From assembly GCA_023101725.1 (NCBI GenBank), contig JALJCO010009054.1, positions 372,001 to 436,000 on the forward strand: a stretch of 64,000 nucleotides of DNA, written 5' to 3'. Shown piece after piece: positions 32,509 to 43,852 of this stretch. Under the pieces are notes generated by a model. That model was not told where the DNA came from. It made no database searches and worked only from the letters and a program-made list of their open reading frames with translations. Position 1 is the first letter of the stretch; each line of letters begins with the position of its first letter. The stretch is from Atherinomorus stipes (lineage: Eukaryota; Chordata; Actinopteri; Atheriniformes; Atherinidae). Position numbers and translations under genes: made by a program.

Positions 32509-33915
32509 TTTATATGACACAAAATTTGAGTTTAAAATAGCTTCTTTTTTTAAAGGCCACATGGTAACTTTAACCAGCGTTCAGAATTTGAAAGGTTCTT
32601 CGCAGTCTGAACTAAAGAAACAATTTCATGGGTATTATTCTGGTGTTTGTCATGATTCAATGGTAAATTGAACGGGTTTACAAACTGCTTCTTTGGAATC
32701 ACAGTTTTACACTGAAATGAAAGAAACCTAAACGAAAGGTTTAAATGCTGTTTTTACTTCTGATAAACTATAGGCCTGGTTTATGGTTTAATCAAGTGAA
32801 TAAAGGATGCAGTAAAATCTATCTAAATGATAAATAAATTGAAAAGTTGCTTAAAAGAGAGGGGAAATCCCTGAAACTTTACATAAGACTTGGTAATAAT
32901 TAAATCTGATTTATAAAATTTGCTCAGCTAAAGCATTCTGGCTGCTGACGGACACATTAATAGAAATTCAATCTTTTTTTTTATTTATTTTATCATTTTA
33001 TTTGATTGGGACAGTGCATGTTAATGAACAGATGAGAAATGCATGAATGTAAACACGCCAGATTCCATCTGCAGTCCCAGGGCCAGGGGTCACATAGGGA
33101 GATAAAAACACAAGCCATAAAATCACAACGACGGAGACCCTTCCAGCCTCCACAGTTCTCTGTCATGGTGCCGGATACGCAGTGCAATTTCCCGCCCAAA
33201 AAGTAGGGGTCGCTACACAAGACTGACCTACTCATATGAAGGCGTCCGAGAGAGAAAGATTGTTGTTGCTGCAGCTGAATAACAGAGATACTTTTGACGC
33301 AAAATAAAGACAATGGGGCGATTTTGGTATTTCCTCACTTTTTCAGCCAAACATTCTTCGGTTGGACTCATATTTGCATCTTCGTAGGCTAGCTGGTTTA
33401 AAAATGGCACTGCTAGTGTTTACATAGCCTAGTGGTAGACCAATCACGGCCCTTGCCGTCTCTGTTGTCCCTTGATGGAGTGACGGACATTTAAAAAATA
33501 TTTTGTGTAGCTGGAGACGACGGAGAGGCTGTCTGACAGGCTCTCCATCAACGTAGAGGGCTCTCCGTAACCTACGTAGAGCACTTTACGGACGACTATA
33601 AATTAGGCTTTACTGTGGTCCGTGGTTATATTATATATAACCTAATGTATATGTTTATATATATTCAAAAGTTAGTTCAAATTAATTATAAACTGAAAGA
33701 AATTTAACAACATAATGACATCTGACTGTTATAAAAGTTACAAGGGAAAGGTAATGGACACACCATCGTCATTCATGGCAGGTTTGTTTACATATAACGC
33801 GTGACCACCACCGACCAGATGAACATTAGATTAACGCCCTCTGATGCTCTGAATCAATGAGCCCGTGGGAGCTGCTGCAGGCCGGGCTGCGCTGCGCCGC
33901 GTACTGGTGTGTCCC
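32509..33915. other. intergenic region with repeat-like segments
   Basis: No gene recognised. 32985-33290 begins with TTTATTTGATTGGGACAGTG, a sequence I associate with an interspersed repeat of fish genomes. 33400-33600 holds several TACGTAGAG-type short repeats. The segment 33830-33912 is GC-rich. Confidence 0.35.
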
Positions 33916-34163
33916 TGTGAGGTGAAGTATAGGTGTTATTTGTAATTGGATGTGGGAGGGGGGTGGTTGATAGTTTTTAGTGGGAAAGAGAAATAGAGGT
34001 TTTGGGTGTTAATAGTTTTGGTTGGTGTTGATTGTTTAAATGTGGAGATAAAAAATAATAGATTAAGGGAAGTAATTTTGGATAAGAGGAAAGAATTTAT
34101 AAAAGAAAATATAAAAAAAAAAAATAATAATTAAAATTTGTAATTTTTTAAGAAAAAAAAAAA

Positions 34164-34227
<64 letters not shown>

Positions 34228-34640
34228 ATAAAAAAATTAATTATTATAAGGAAATAGGTAGGTGGTAATGTTAATGGATTAAGGGAGAAATTAAAAATAT
34301 TTTATAGATGAGAAAGGAATAGAGGAGGATTAAAAGAAGTTATAGATTTGTTGAGATAAATAAAAAAAGGTATATTAATGATATAAAAAAAAAGGGAGAG
34401 GAAAGTATTAGGGAATGAAAAATATAATATATATGATTGAAAAAAAAAAAAAAAAAAATAAAAAGATGGAATTATATTATTTTTTTGGTATTGGGAAAAA
34501 AGAAAAGGAAAAGAAAAAAAAAGAGAATGGAAGAGAAAAGTATGTAAAAAAATAATTTATGGAAAAATATAATATTAATGGAAGGGGGGAGGGTAAAATA
34601 AGGATAAGAGATAAAAGTGTTAAGAGAATAAAAATGAAGG
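33916..34640. other. 725-bp tract without a single cytosine
   Basis: From 33916 to 34640 the plus strand contains only A, G and T. The first 170 bp are G/T-rich and the rest mostly A/G, including an A run of about 60 nt at 34166-34225. The flanks have normal composition with several CpGs. No gene, repeat family or structure was recognised inside. It may be a consensus artefact or an extreme strand-asymmetric low-complexity array. Confidence 0.9.
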
Positions 34641-34953
34641 CCTAATACAAGGCGTGCGCGGCACACAAACGCCACAGGTTTGGACCAGACCAAGTTTACA
34701 GAGGGGGGAGCCTGGTAACGACATGCAGCGTCCCCTTTTTATTATGTTTTACACATATTGTAGTTGATGAGAGATTATTTAATCAAATCTAAAATAATAA
34801 AAAAACAGAAAAAAGAAACCTCAAAAAAGATCCCGAGACTTTTGAAGAATCATTCCAGGCTTAAGCCCCCCAAGCCCCCCCCCCCCCCTCCGCCAATGGT
34901 CGTAGGACGAAAAACCCTGACCCCGGCTTTAGAGGGTTAACCCTGAAGTTACC

Positions 34954-35002
34954 TCGATAAGAGAAAATCCGGCTTCGTCGTACAGGTCCCCAGGTGAAGC
35001 CA
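34954..35002 (-). CDS. possible isolated first coding exon (17 codons)
   Basis: On the minus strand an ATG with A at -3 and G at +4 opens MASPGDLYDEAGFSLIE and is followed directly by a donor (GAG|GTAACT). No following exon was found downstream on that strand. The peptide was not recognised. It could be the relic of a multigene-family first exon or a chance open frame. Confidence 0.25.
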
Positions 35003-35114
35003 TGATGGTGTTTAGGCTTAGTTTGCTTGTTTTGCTCCTTTCATAGAAACTGTGTGTATAGAGGATTTGTGTATTATAGTATTGTGGAAAAAACAAGCTC
35101 ATATTTACCAGTAC

Positions 35115-35510
35115 TACCCAAAAAATTAGAATATCTGGAAAAAGTTCTTGTATTTCTGTAATTCAACTTAAAAGGTGCAATTTACATGTTGTATAGATAA
35201 TATGCAAATCAATATATTTCAAGCTTTTATTTGTTTGGATGTTGCTGATTAGGACTTGCAGCTTAAGAAAACCTCAAATTCAAAAACTCAAAAAATTAGA
35301 ATACTGTGAAAAGCTCCAGTATTGTAGGCTCAGACTGTCACATTCTAACCAGATAAGTAATCCAAAACACCTCCATAAGTGCCCTGAGCCTTTAAAAAAG
35401 TCCCTGTTTTAGTTTAGAAGAATTCACAATCATGGGGAAGACTGCTGATCTGACAGTTGTCAACTCATCAGTCTGTCATCAGCCTGGAAACCAGAAACTG
35501 GAATAACAGA
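35115..35510 (+). mobile_element. Tc1-like transposon 5' fragment
   Basis: AAAAAATTAGAATATCTGGA near 35130 and AAAAAATTAGAATACTGTGA near 35288 form the outer and inner direct repeats expected in an IR/DR-type Tc1 terminus. An ATG at 35432 then opens MGKTADLTVV, the usual start of a Tc1-like transposase. Homology stops after about ten codons, so only the left end remains. The right inverted repeat was not found. Confidence 0.75.
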
Positions 35511-35598
35511 TATCCTTCCATTAAACTAAATATAGGAAACAAGTAAACTCTGTTGTAAACTGCTGTCTGTCTGTTTTGTCCACAGGTCTGACTGACAG

Positions 35599-36005
35599 AC
35601 CACACAAGCCCTGGACCATCATCCAGCCATCAGGAGCCGTATCATCCCGTCACTGCACATGTATGACCAGGACGGTGGAGAGATGCAGACATGGTGCAGC
35701 GATGCTGTTACAGTAAAGCTGGAGGTGGTTGTCAGATGCAAAGACAACAACAGTAACCGGACGGTCTGCATTCTGGATGATAGGTCACACATCAGTGAGG
35801 TGGGGGCTGAAGAGAAGAACTTGATAAATTCCTGACAGGCGAGGCAGAAACAAGCCTGCTATACGGACTGATAAATGAACAGATGTACATTCTACACTTC
35901 CACTCAGGATCAGTGGACTTCATGTCTGACAGAACTGCAGAAAGTTTCCCCAAAAGCTGCAGGTCCGTCCAGTCTTCTTGTTGCACGATATCATTCCAGT
36001 GTTGA
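35599..36005 (+). pseudogene. unrecognised coding remnant with one frame shift
   Basis: After GACTGACAG an open frame runs 35599-35832 with dense non-repetitive protein-like sequence (RSRIIPSLHMYDQDGGEMQT, later VRCKDNNSNRTVCILDD and VGAEEKN). It then stops, but an overlapping frame from 35817 continues sensibly (ELDKFLTGEAETSLLYGLIN, then YILHFHSGSVDFMSD) to 36005. A missing base near 35817 would join the two into about 135 aa. I do not recognise the family. No introns or start codon are certain. It could be a gene fragment, a decayed paralogue or a real exon with a consensus error. Confidence 0.4.
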
Positions 36006-36575
36006 AATGACCAAGCAGAGATCTGCACATCTCTCCCTGCAGGACTTGCCATGTCAAGTGAGACATATTTATCTGAACACATTTTGCCACAAGTTCAGTG
36101 TTTTGATAATAATTGGCATACACATATTTATTATTTTCTTGCTTTGACATTTTATGCTTGTGCTGCTTCTGTTTTCATGATGAATGTCAATGATAACATT
36201 TCTAAAACAATAGAACGGTAAAGCTTCTGTAAACAAATATATTTCCTATTTAGTGTTTATCTCCAGAAGATTTTAATTAGTGATGAGGAGTAATTTTCAT
36301 TATCAAAACTAACTCTAAGCATTTATGTGCTTAAGAGATGCAAAGAAGTCAAGAAGCCTTCAAACATGTAATAGGTATATTTTGTTATTCATTTAAGTCA
36401 TTGTACAAAAGCACACAAATTTACACATTTGCTTCACAAATAGTATAAAAAGAAAAGTTTCCGGTGTCAAACTGTACACATACATCAGCATCATCATGTC
36501 TTTGTTTCTACGGTTGGCCAATAGTTTGTCAGCACACACTGACATCCTGATTGGTATTGGTGTCTCATACTCTGA

Positions 36576-36926
36576 TCAGCTGACCTTCTCCAGCATGCAT
36601 GTCATCCCCTCCAGTCTGTAGATGACCATCTTCTCCAGCGTCATGTCTCCAGTCCTCACTGTGTTGCTGACTACTTTTTCCTCTAGCCTCAGATGTCCCC
36701 TCCTTGCTCTGTAGCTAGAGTCTGCATCCTGGTGGACCACCACCATCTCTGCAGCTTGCAATGTCTCTTTCCAGAGCTGCTCCCGTCTGCTTTGTCTTGC
36801 AGAGCGTGCAGTGTTTGTGGGTTTAATAGATGCGTGTTCCAACATGTGAACATATTTCATAATTGTCTGTCTGCATACTGGCATTTTTCTGCTGTGAATA
36901 TAGATTATAAAACAGTGTGTGAGCAT
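36576..36926 (-). CDS. unrecognised minus-strand open frame, about 100 codons
   Basis: The frame is open for 117 codons. From about codon 17 onward it has helix-like, charged composition (SARQSRREQLWKETLQAAEM, GHLRLEEKVVSNTVRTGDMT, LEKMVIYRLEGMTCMLEKVS). It is free of simple repeats and could be a terminal coding exon entered at a CAG near 36872. No family was recognised and no partner exon upstream on the minus strand was identified. Confidence 0.25.
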   Translation of the reverse strand: MLTHCFIIYIHSRKMPVCRQTIMKYVHMLEHASIKPTNTARSARQSRREQLWKETLQAAEMVVVHQDADSSYRARRGHLRLEEKVVSNTVRTGDMTLEKMVIYRLEGMTCMLEKVS

Positions 36927-37865
36927 TTCTCATGGAACCCATTCCAGCCAGTGGGATGCTTCATAAAGCTCCTAATCATTTACATGAAGTCCGTTCTCGG
37001 TAAGAAAGTATACAGGTGTTATAAAAAGGTGATAGTAAGAAAAATATACAGTTATGAAATAAGTTCAGGTTTTGATTTGATTACGGAAATACAAAAAAAA
37101 TTCCCATATGAAATATGAGTATAAGATACTCGCTGCTTCTAAACTTGTTTAGTTTGTCTTAGCTTTTATTGCATCTGGACATATGGCAACCTTTTGATTT
37201 TGTTCAATTTATGTTGTTTTGAGTGGTGGGCAAAATAAGCTTAGGCTTCAGCCTAATTTTTTTTTTTTAATCAACTTTTATTAAGGCTTTCAGAAAATAT
37301 CTTCCTTTTCAGACATTTAGGCCTACTGTAAATTGTGTCCTTTTTTTTGTTTTTGTTGGGTTTTTTGCTGTTTGTTTTTGTGCTTTGTTTTGTGTGGGGT
37401 TTTTTTCTAAGGATTCACAATGTCTGAATAAATTTAAATAAACAGAAACTGAAACTGGATAATGCCCTATAAGGTTGTGCACTATTAGAAATTAATGGAC
37501 GACGCCTCAGACATTTACTGTCACTTTGCAGTCTGAACCAATAAGAGAGCCTGGTGCCGTGTTGCCATAACAACAGTAATAGCTATACAGTATAAGTCGA
37601 AATCATAGGTCGATATCCTTGACGGTTGGTATAACGCCTACAAACCTTTCTCAAAGGTAAGTCACATTTTCTCTCTGTCCAGTTAGTGTTACATTAATTG
37701 TTAAAGTCCTGTAAACTTCATGTAATGTAGCCTATTTAAATGGGTGTCTGAACACTTAAAATCTTAATCAACCAGCTATTAATTTTTTTCACTGAGTGAA
37801 ATGATTAAATGTCATTTGACCTGAGAAAACACAGCAGTCGATGGCAGTTTGTTGCTACTGTATAG

Positions 37866-37868
<3 letters not shown>

Positions 37869-37924
<56 letters not shown>
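37869..37924. repeat. (TA)n microsatellite
   Basis: About 28 uninterrupted TA units. Regions 36930-37860 and 37925-38200 around it show no recognised gene. Confidence 0.9.
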
Positions 37925-37928
<4 letters not shown>

Positions 37929-38239
37929 AATTAACAATAAGAGGTCGACTCTGTGCATTAAAATAGCTGATATCGATATTAAACTGTTTCCTAATAATGG
38001 CGACCTCACGACCGTTAGAGCCGTTATTGATCCGAGTTGTTTAATCACAGCATGGTCCCACATGACATTTTGTGTCAAATGCTTAGTTATTTTACTAAAC
38101 GTGCTACATATGTGTGGCCTAAGTATAGGAACTTTTATGCTGGCCTCCATCTTATTTTATGCTAACCAACCATTGTCAAGAGAAATGGAATGCTTGATTA
38201 TCAGCAGATTTTAGCCAACTGATCTGAACAGATTTGTGA

Positions 38240-38490
38240 GTTGCTATGGTGACGCCCGTAGTGGAGTGATATGACAGTAGGCTCGTTCGGATTGACTGCG
38301 CCTGTCTACCGTCTGAGAGCTGCGTGAGTCGTCGGGGGCGGACCACGAAAGCAGCGCAACTCACCCGGACAAGTTCGCCAACGTAAAGATGGCAAGGATG
38401 GAGGATCTCGCGGCATTTCTCGCGTCTTTATTTAGTTCAAAGTTACTGAGTGTTGTGCAGATCTGCTCAAGTCTAATTTCAGAGTATTGA
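38240..38490 (+). promoter_or_regulatory. CpG-rich promoter-like patch with a short open frame
   Basis: CpG density rises sharply at 38250-38420 against an AT-rich background, which suggests a transcription start. An ATG at 38389 in the context AAGATGG opens 33 codons (MARMEDLAAFLASLFSSKLL onward) ending at 38490. This could be the first exon of the transcript whose later exons lie at 41393-44011 or 44922-46374. No clear splice donor was found inside the frame. Confidence 0.35.
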
Positions 38491-39600
38491 AATCGCTTGT
38501 TGTTCAGGGGCACATGAGGGAAGGGGAAAAAATAAGCAGCTGGCCTTCAGATTTAGGGGGAGGGTAAATAAATTTTATTTAAAAATGCCCGTGTCCATGT
38601 AGCACTACCTCATGCACACCGCTTTACCTTTTCTTTATCTTAAAAACCCACACACATAAAATCCTCTGTAAACCAAACAAAGCGGTCGGTGTCTGATGCG
38701 TTTTAATGGGCGCCCAAGAGAATGCCCACGTGTATGGAAACAGCTGTACGCACTCTGATTGGCTGAGTTTTTGTGAATGGAATACCTCAGGTGGGTCGGT
38801 AAAATGAGAGTAAACCATGGGCCCATTTTCTACTGAGCTGGTTCTGGTTCAGAGCCACGCGCTCCTCGCTCTCCAAACTGCTTTTAAACAAGCACAAGTT
38901 CTTTGCTGGACCAGAGTAAAACCGTTGTTGCCTAACTAGATTCAGCAGGTGGAGACGGAACACCTGCCGACATGAGAGGGTTTAAATATGGACGTATTCT
39001 TAAAGCAAGCGACGCAATTACGGATTATAAAACTGGTCAGAGGAGGAAGCCTGGTGGTTAGGATTTAAAGATTTCTGCATGACGAAGGTCGGATGGTCTC
39101 CACCCCACCATGCTGGTTTCAGCTGTTCTGCTCCTGCGTCACCTGCGCAGCGGAAACGTCTCCCTCACTGCTTGGCGCTGTTGATGCGCGACGCAAAAAG
39201 TCACACCCACACCAAGTAAAACACTCATGTCCACAAAGAATAAAATAAAATTTCTGTTACCCACGACCTGCACGCAACACGCTAGTAGAAACGTCTTGCA
39301 GACAGAATGTTCTTTACCCGTTCAGGTGCAACATAAAGGGCAGAAATCTGGTAAATGTCCAAGCTCAAACATACAAAACTTTAATGCTTTTCCTTGTCGT
39401 GAATTTAAAACAAATAAAAGAAATGGAAACTTTTTTCTTTTTTTTAGATGTGGGTTAAAATGAATATTTTTACAACCTCCCCATAAATACATAAGAGATG
39501 ATTAATTCACATCTACACTGTGGATTCTCACTTCTTTTTAAAATCTTTATTCTGTCTTATTATTCAATGTGTTGAAGGTCTGAAAGGCACCTATAAATGC
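38491..39600. other. intergenic or intronic region without recognised gene
   Basis: Unique-looking sequence. The part 38830-39200 is moderately GC-rich, and I could not identify it. Nothing with coding support was found. Confidence 0.3.
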
Positions 39601-39603
39601 AAC

Positions 39604-39675
39604 TTGTTATTATTATTATTGTTGTTTTTGTTGTTGTTATTATTATTGTTATTATCATCATTATTATTATTATTA
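39604..39675. repeat. TTA/TTG trinucleotide microsatellite
   Basis: Imperfect (TTA)n mixed with (TTG)n. A second triplet repeat, (TAG)n-like, lies at 40070-40098. Confidence 0.85.
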
Positions 39676-40379
39676 AGGGTTTGGGTGATCATGGATAACA
39701 TTAGGGGGAAGTGCAAAGGAAGCATGTGGAAAGGTATGGATACAAACCAATAAGTCCAACAAATCCAAATTATGAAGAGGGTTTGTGAAGGTTTTGGCAT
39801 AACCTACAATTAAGATTTATATTTATTTGAGTAGATTAACTTGTGGCTACAACACATTTGAGTTACTTTGTTGCAGCAGTCAAATATCAGCCTGTCCAGG
39901 TTGACATGACCATGACAACAATAATGATAATAATAAATAATATAATAACTAGATAGCAATCGGAGTATTTTTGTTAATATTAGTAGCAGAAGTAGTAGTA
40001 GTATTTGTATTATAGTCTCTATTAAAAGATAGAAGTTACAGAAGTAGTATTTTAATCATGATTATTATTATTAGTAGTAGTAGTAGCAGTAGTATTTGCC
40101 TCAATTTCTTTACAGTCTTTTTGAGGCTTGTATTTACATTAATTTCATGATGTAGTTTACATTAAGACCAAAACATCTTCATTTGCTTGTGTGGATTTCT
40201 CACTATAACAGGGTCAATGCAGAAATTAGTCAGCACATCACCAGGACCATCAAGCAGCATCTTTACATGTACAGGTGCAACTCCAAGGGATGGGGATAGG
40301 GAGTGTTTTGAGGGCATGGGGCAGTGACGGGTGGGGCCTCTGCTTGCCACAAAACCATTTCATATTGGAATTCTCTCTG

Positions 40380-40967
40380 ACAATGGTTGTGCTGCGCATC
40401 CTGCCGCAAGACCCTGCAGCGCACCGTGAAAGCAGCTGGGAGGATCGTTAGTGTCCCCCTCCCCTCTCTATTGGACATTTACCACTTCCACCTCACCTGC
40501 AGAGCCACCAGAATGCATGTGACCCCACCCACCCCGCCCACAGTGTCTTCACCCTGCTGCCGTTGGGGAAGAGGCTGCAGAGTCTCTGGGCCAGAACCTG
40601 CAGGCTCAGAGACAGCTTTTTCCAGCAGGCAGTGAGGACGCTCAACTCCCTCCCTGCTCTGTCCCCTCCCCCATTGCACTGTAATATCTATTAGGTTTCG
40701 TGTTTAGATCTGAGCAGATTCCTATTCTTATATTTTTATCTTACGCGAAGGGAAGGAGGGGGGGGGGGGGGGGAAGGGGGGATGGGAGGGGGAGGAGGGG
40801 GGAGGGAAAGGGGGGGGGGGGAGGGGGGGGGGGGGGGGGGGGGGGGAGGGGATTTTATTACATTTTATCATATGCACCGTGGGTTTGGAGAGGACTGTAA
40901 TTCCATCTGTGTTGTATGTCTAACATGGGGCACATTTGACAATAAAGTTGACTTTGACTTTGACTAA
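40380..40967 (+). mobile_element. L2-like LINE 3' end, interrupted by a G-rich tract
   Basis: The plus strand encodes a decayed C-terminal end of a non-LTR reverse transcriptase (TLQRTVKAAGRI at 40413, then in another frame LGKRLQSLWARTCRLRDSFF). This is followed by a 3' end with CAATAAAGTTGACTTTGACT, typical of L2-type elements. Between the two, 40748-40852 is almost only G and A without C, and probably not part of the ancestral element. The reading frame is broken at several places. Confidence 0.75.
40748..40852. repeat. poly-G/GA tract
   Basis: 105 bp made of G with a few A and one T and no C, inside the LINE end. Similar tracts occur at 41505-41520, 41629-41697 and 59641-59760. Confidence 0.85.
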
Positions 40968-41935
40968 TGCTTTATATTGCTTTAATAGCAAGACTCTGCC
41001 AAACATTTTAAATACCTGCTCCATGCTAATTTAGAATCTATTATAAGGAATAAAGGTAGGGGTGGCGTTCTCACTGGATCGAAGCCGTGAGATACAGGTA
41101 ATGGCTAGCAAACAGCAAAATCTCAGACAGGTGCTCATCAAACATGTGGAACCAAAAATTTTGTAAAAACAGAAGAAGTTGAGGCCCTCTGAACTTGCTA
41201 GTACATATTTTCATGATTAAATCAGTACATCTACGTGTTTCGTCCTTTCCCTGAAGGCTGCAAGGCCTCAACTTCCTCTGTTTTTACACTATTCTTATAT
41301 ATGCCATTTGTGTCACCTGACAAACACTGTTAATGCTAGTCATGGTTTCAGTGGTGGATTAATAGGATTTTTTTTCTTTCTATTTTTTCCAGGTTCACCA
41401 GGATGTTGGCTCTGGTGAGTCTGATGACTGTAGCCTTGACAGGCCTGTTTGTCTATCTCATCACACACACTTGGGATGATAAAATTATTTTTTTTTTTTT
41501 TTAGGGGGGGGGTTTATGGGGCCTAGACAGGTCCTGCGATCATCAGATTGTGATGGAATAAATTGTTTTGTTAGGACTTATGTGGTCTCCTCGCGGGGAA
41601 TGCCCTCTGCATTTTCCCATCTCTGACTTGGAATAGAGGAGTGGGTGTAAGGGGGGGGGGAAATGGGGGGGTGGGGTGGTTGGGATTGGGGGTGGGGCTC
41701 TGGAGGGGTTCATTGGGTATCATTTTCTAGATAAAATTTAAGTGTGGGAATGTTGACATGGGCTTAATAAGTTTTTATAAGATAAATTATGATAACATTA
41801 GACCTGGATGAACTTCTGGATTTATTTCTAAGGAAAATTCTTCCTCCATATATTATTTCATCTTAATCCACATACACTAAAGTGGATCTTCCAAATCAGC
41901 TATAACAATGTCAGATTAAAGAGTTACATCTGGTT

Positions 41936-42716
41936 TAGGGCTGTGCGATATACTGATATGATATCGCAATATTATATTTACATGAGAAAGATATATTTAC
42001 ACATCGTTATAGCATGGTATTAGTTGTGCAAATTTTCTTTGCTTTATTTTTTCGTAATGCCCGGCTACACCTCGAAGGACTACAAAGGGGTCACCTGATT
42101 ATCTAATAAGGGTGGGAAACATATCGATACTCTGAAATATTGCGATATTTTCATATGCCGATACCATATCTATATTTAAAAACGCAGTATCGATCTATTT
42201 TACGAATGAAGTCTCGTGAGATATCGTTTAGTTACAAAATTTCATGAGATTTCACGAAATAAGCAAGATTTTAACAGAACAATGAAATGTTGCAGCATTT
42301 CATGAAATCTTATAAGATTTTGTGGCAAAATGATGATATCCCATGAGATTTCATTAGTAAAATAGATCAATGCTGCGTTTTCAAATATAGATATGGTATC
42401 GGCATATGAAAATATCGTAATATTTCAGAGTATCAATATTTTTTTCCGACTCCTATTATTAAAACTGTCTGGAAGACAATCCTCCCCAAGACTTTTACAA
42501 AGAAATCATAAAAACCAGCCAACTATCTTGAATTACTTCGATTTAACAAACTTTTCTAACCGGTGTTTTGTCAACATGTTTCAATTCTAAAAAACATGTG
42601 TTTGATATGAAATGAAACTTTTTGGACAAATAAGGGTAAAAATACCGGTATATATCATATATCGTCATCTAAAATAAATATATCATGATATATTTGGTCC
42701 ATATCGCCCAGCCCTA
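41936..42716. mobile_element. hAT-type non-autonomous element with perfect 8-bp target duplication
   Basis: The ends TAGGGCTGTGCGATAT and ATATCGCCCAGCCCTA are inverted repeats. ATCTGGTT is duplicated exactly at 41928-41935 and 42717-42724, as hAT transposases produce. The element is 781 bp and non-coding. It contains a second palindromic element (42110-42452). Confidence 0.85.
42110..42452. repeat. long hairpin repeat nested in the hAT element
   Basis: Two arms of roughly 100 bp are inverted copies of each other. The left arm contains GATACTCTGAAATATTGCGA; the right arm contains its complement with few mismatches. Between the arms lie several TTTCATGAGATTTC-like short repeats. The transcript would form a long stem. 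Confidence 0.7.
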
Positions 42717-42771
42717 ATCTGGTTGCACTAAATCTGCTGGATAAGTATCAAGTGAAAAATTGCTGGGTTTT

Positions 42772-42772
42772 T

Positions 42773-42805
<33 letters not shown>

Positions 42806-42806
42806 T
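42772..42806. repeat. (CT)n microsatellite
   Basis: Pyrimidine run that serves as the polypyrimidine tract before the possible exon at 42815. Confidence 0.85.
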
Positions 42807-43432
42807 CCTTTCAGAAAAATGGAGTATAAACCCTCCAAAGTGCCCCTTTCGGATGTGAGTTTTTCTCCCATGTTAGATTATCTAAATCATTGTTGTTCTT
42901 TACCTTTACACATAGTTCTGCTTCACACTTTTTAGGAAACATTTAATTTATTTGAATCATCGTTTTTTCTTTTTTACTTCTATACTACACAGGAAAAAGT
43001 ATAAACATGTATATTATGTATATTACTAGCTCGCTGCATCACAGTGCACCAAGAGTCATCCATAAATAGCCTAACTTGCTTTAGGTGCTTAGAAAATTTC
43101 TGCAAACTTTAAAAGACCACTGGAAAACGAATCAAAGTTCCTTCCGGCCCTCGGCGAGTGCAGACGTGCTTCTTTCTGCTCCCTCCCTGCCTCATTTTTG
43201 CCCGCCTGCATCTTTGTCCTGTCACATCTGGGAGCCTCCCTATGCATTTTCCTCCTAAATCCTAAAACTTCAACCATGGATCTGGTCGACTAGTCTCTCA
43301 AAGCAACAGATAAGATCTTTTCTACCCAGAGACAAGGTGCAGGGGCGGCATCTTGTCCGGACGGTATGCTCCCAGCAGGTCATTCTGAAGACCTGTACAC
43401 ATTTGGATTTATGATAACTGGGTAGGGCTGGG

Positions 43433-43852
43433 CGATATGGACCAAAAGTCATATCTCGATATATTTAGGCTGAATATCGATATACGATATATATCTCGAT
43501 ATTTTTATCGCAAGGTGAGATCAAATATTTTGTTATAGTCAGAGCCAAATATGACATTACAAGTAGTTTAATTTAACCAGACCGGATGAAATAATGCTCA
43601 GCTGTTCAAAGAATGATCAAATGTAAACAGAAATACTGTATAATACTGTATGTAATAATACTTGCAGATGCAAGTAAGGAACATTACACAGAATTAAATG
43701 TAACAAACCCTAGTAACGTCAGCATTTATATACAAAGACAAAACAAACACACATTGAACTCCATATCTCGATATGGGCGATATGGTCCAATTCCATATCT
43801 CATTTGAAAATATATCGATATATTTTTCATATCGATATATCGCCCAGCCCTA
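43433..43852. mobile_element. hAT-type MITE with perfect 8-bp target duplication
   Basis: Ends TAGGGCTGGGCGATATGG and ATATCGCCCAGCCCTA are inverted. TAACTGGG occurs immediately before (43425-43432) and after (43853-43860). At 420 bp and non-coding, it belongs to the same family as 41936-42716. The empty-site reconstruction leaves an open hydrophobic reading frame across the junction. The right end also supplies a CGCCCAG acceptor-like site. Confidence 0.88.

Noticed and set aside
37849..38214. Open frames across the TA microsatellite
   Set aside because: The Ile/Tyr repeat is a direct translation of (TA)n; no splice or homology support.
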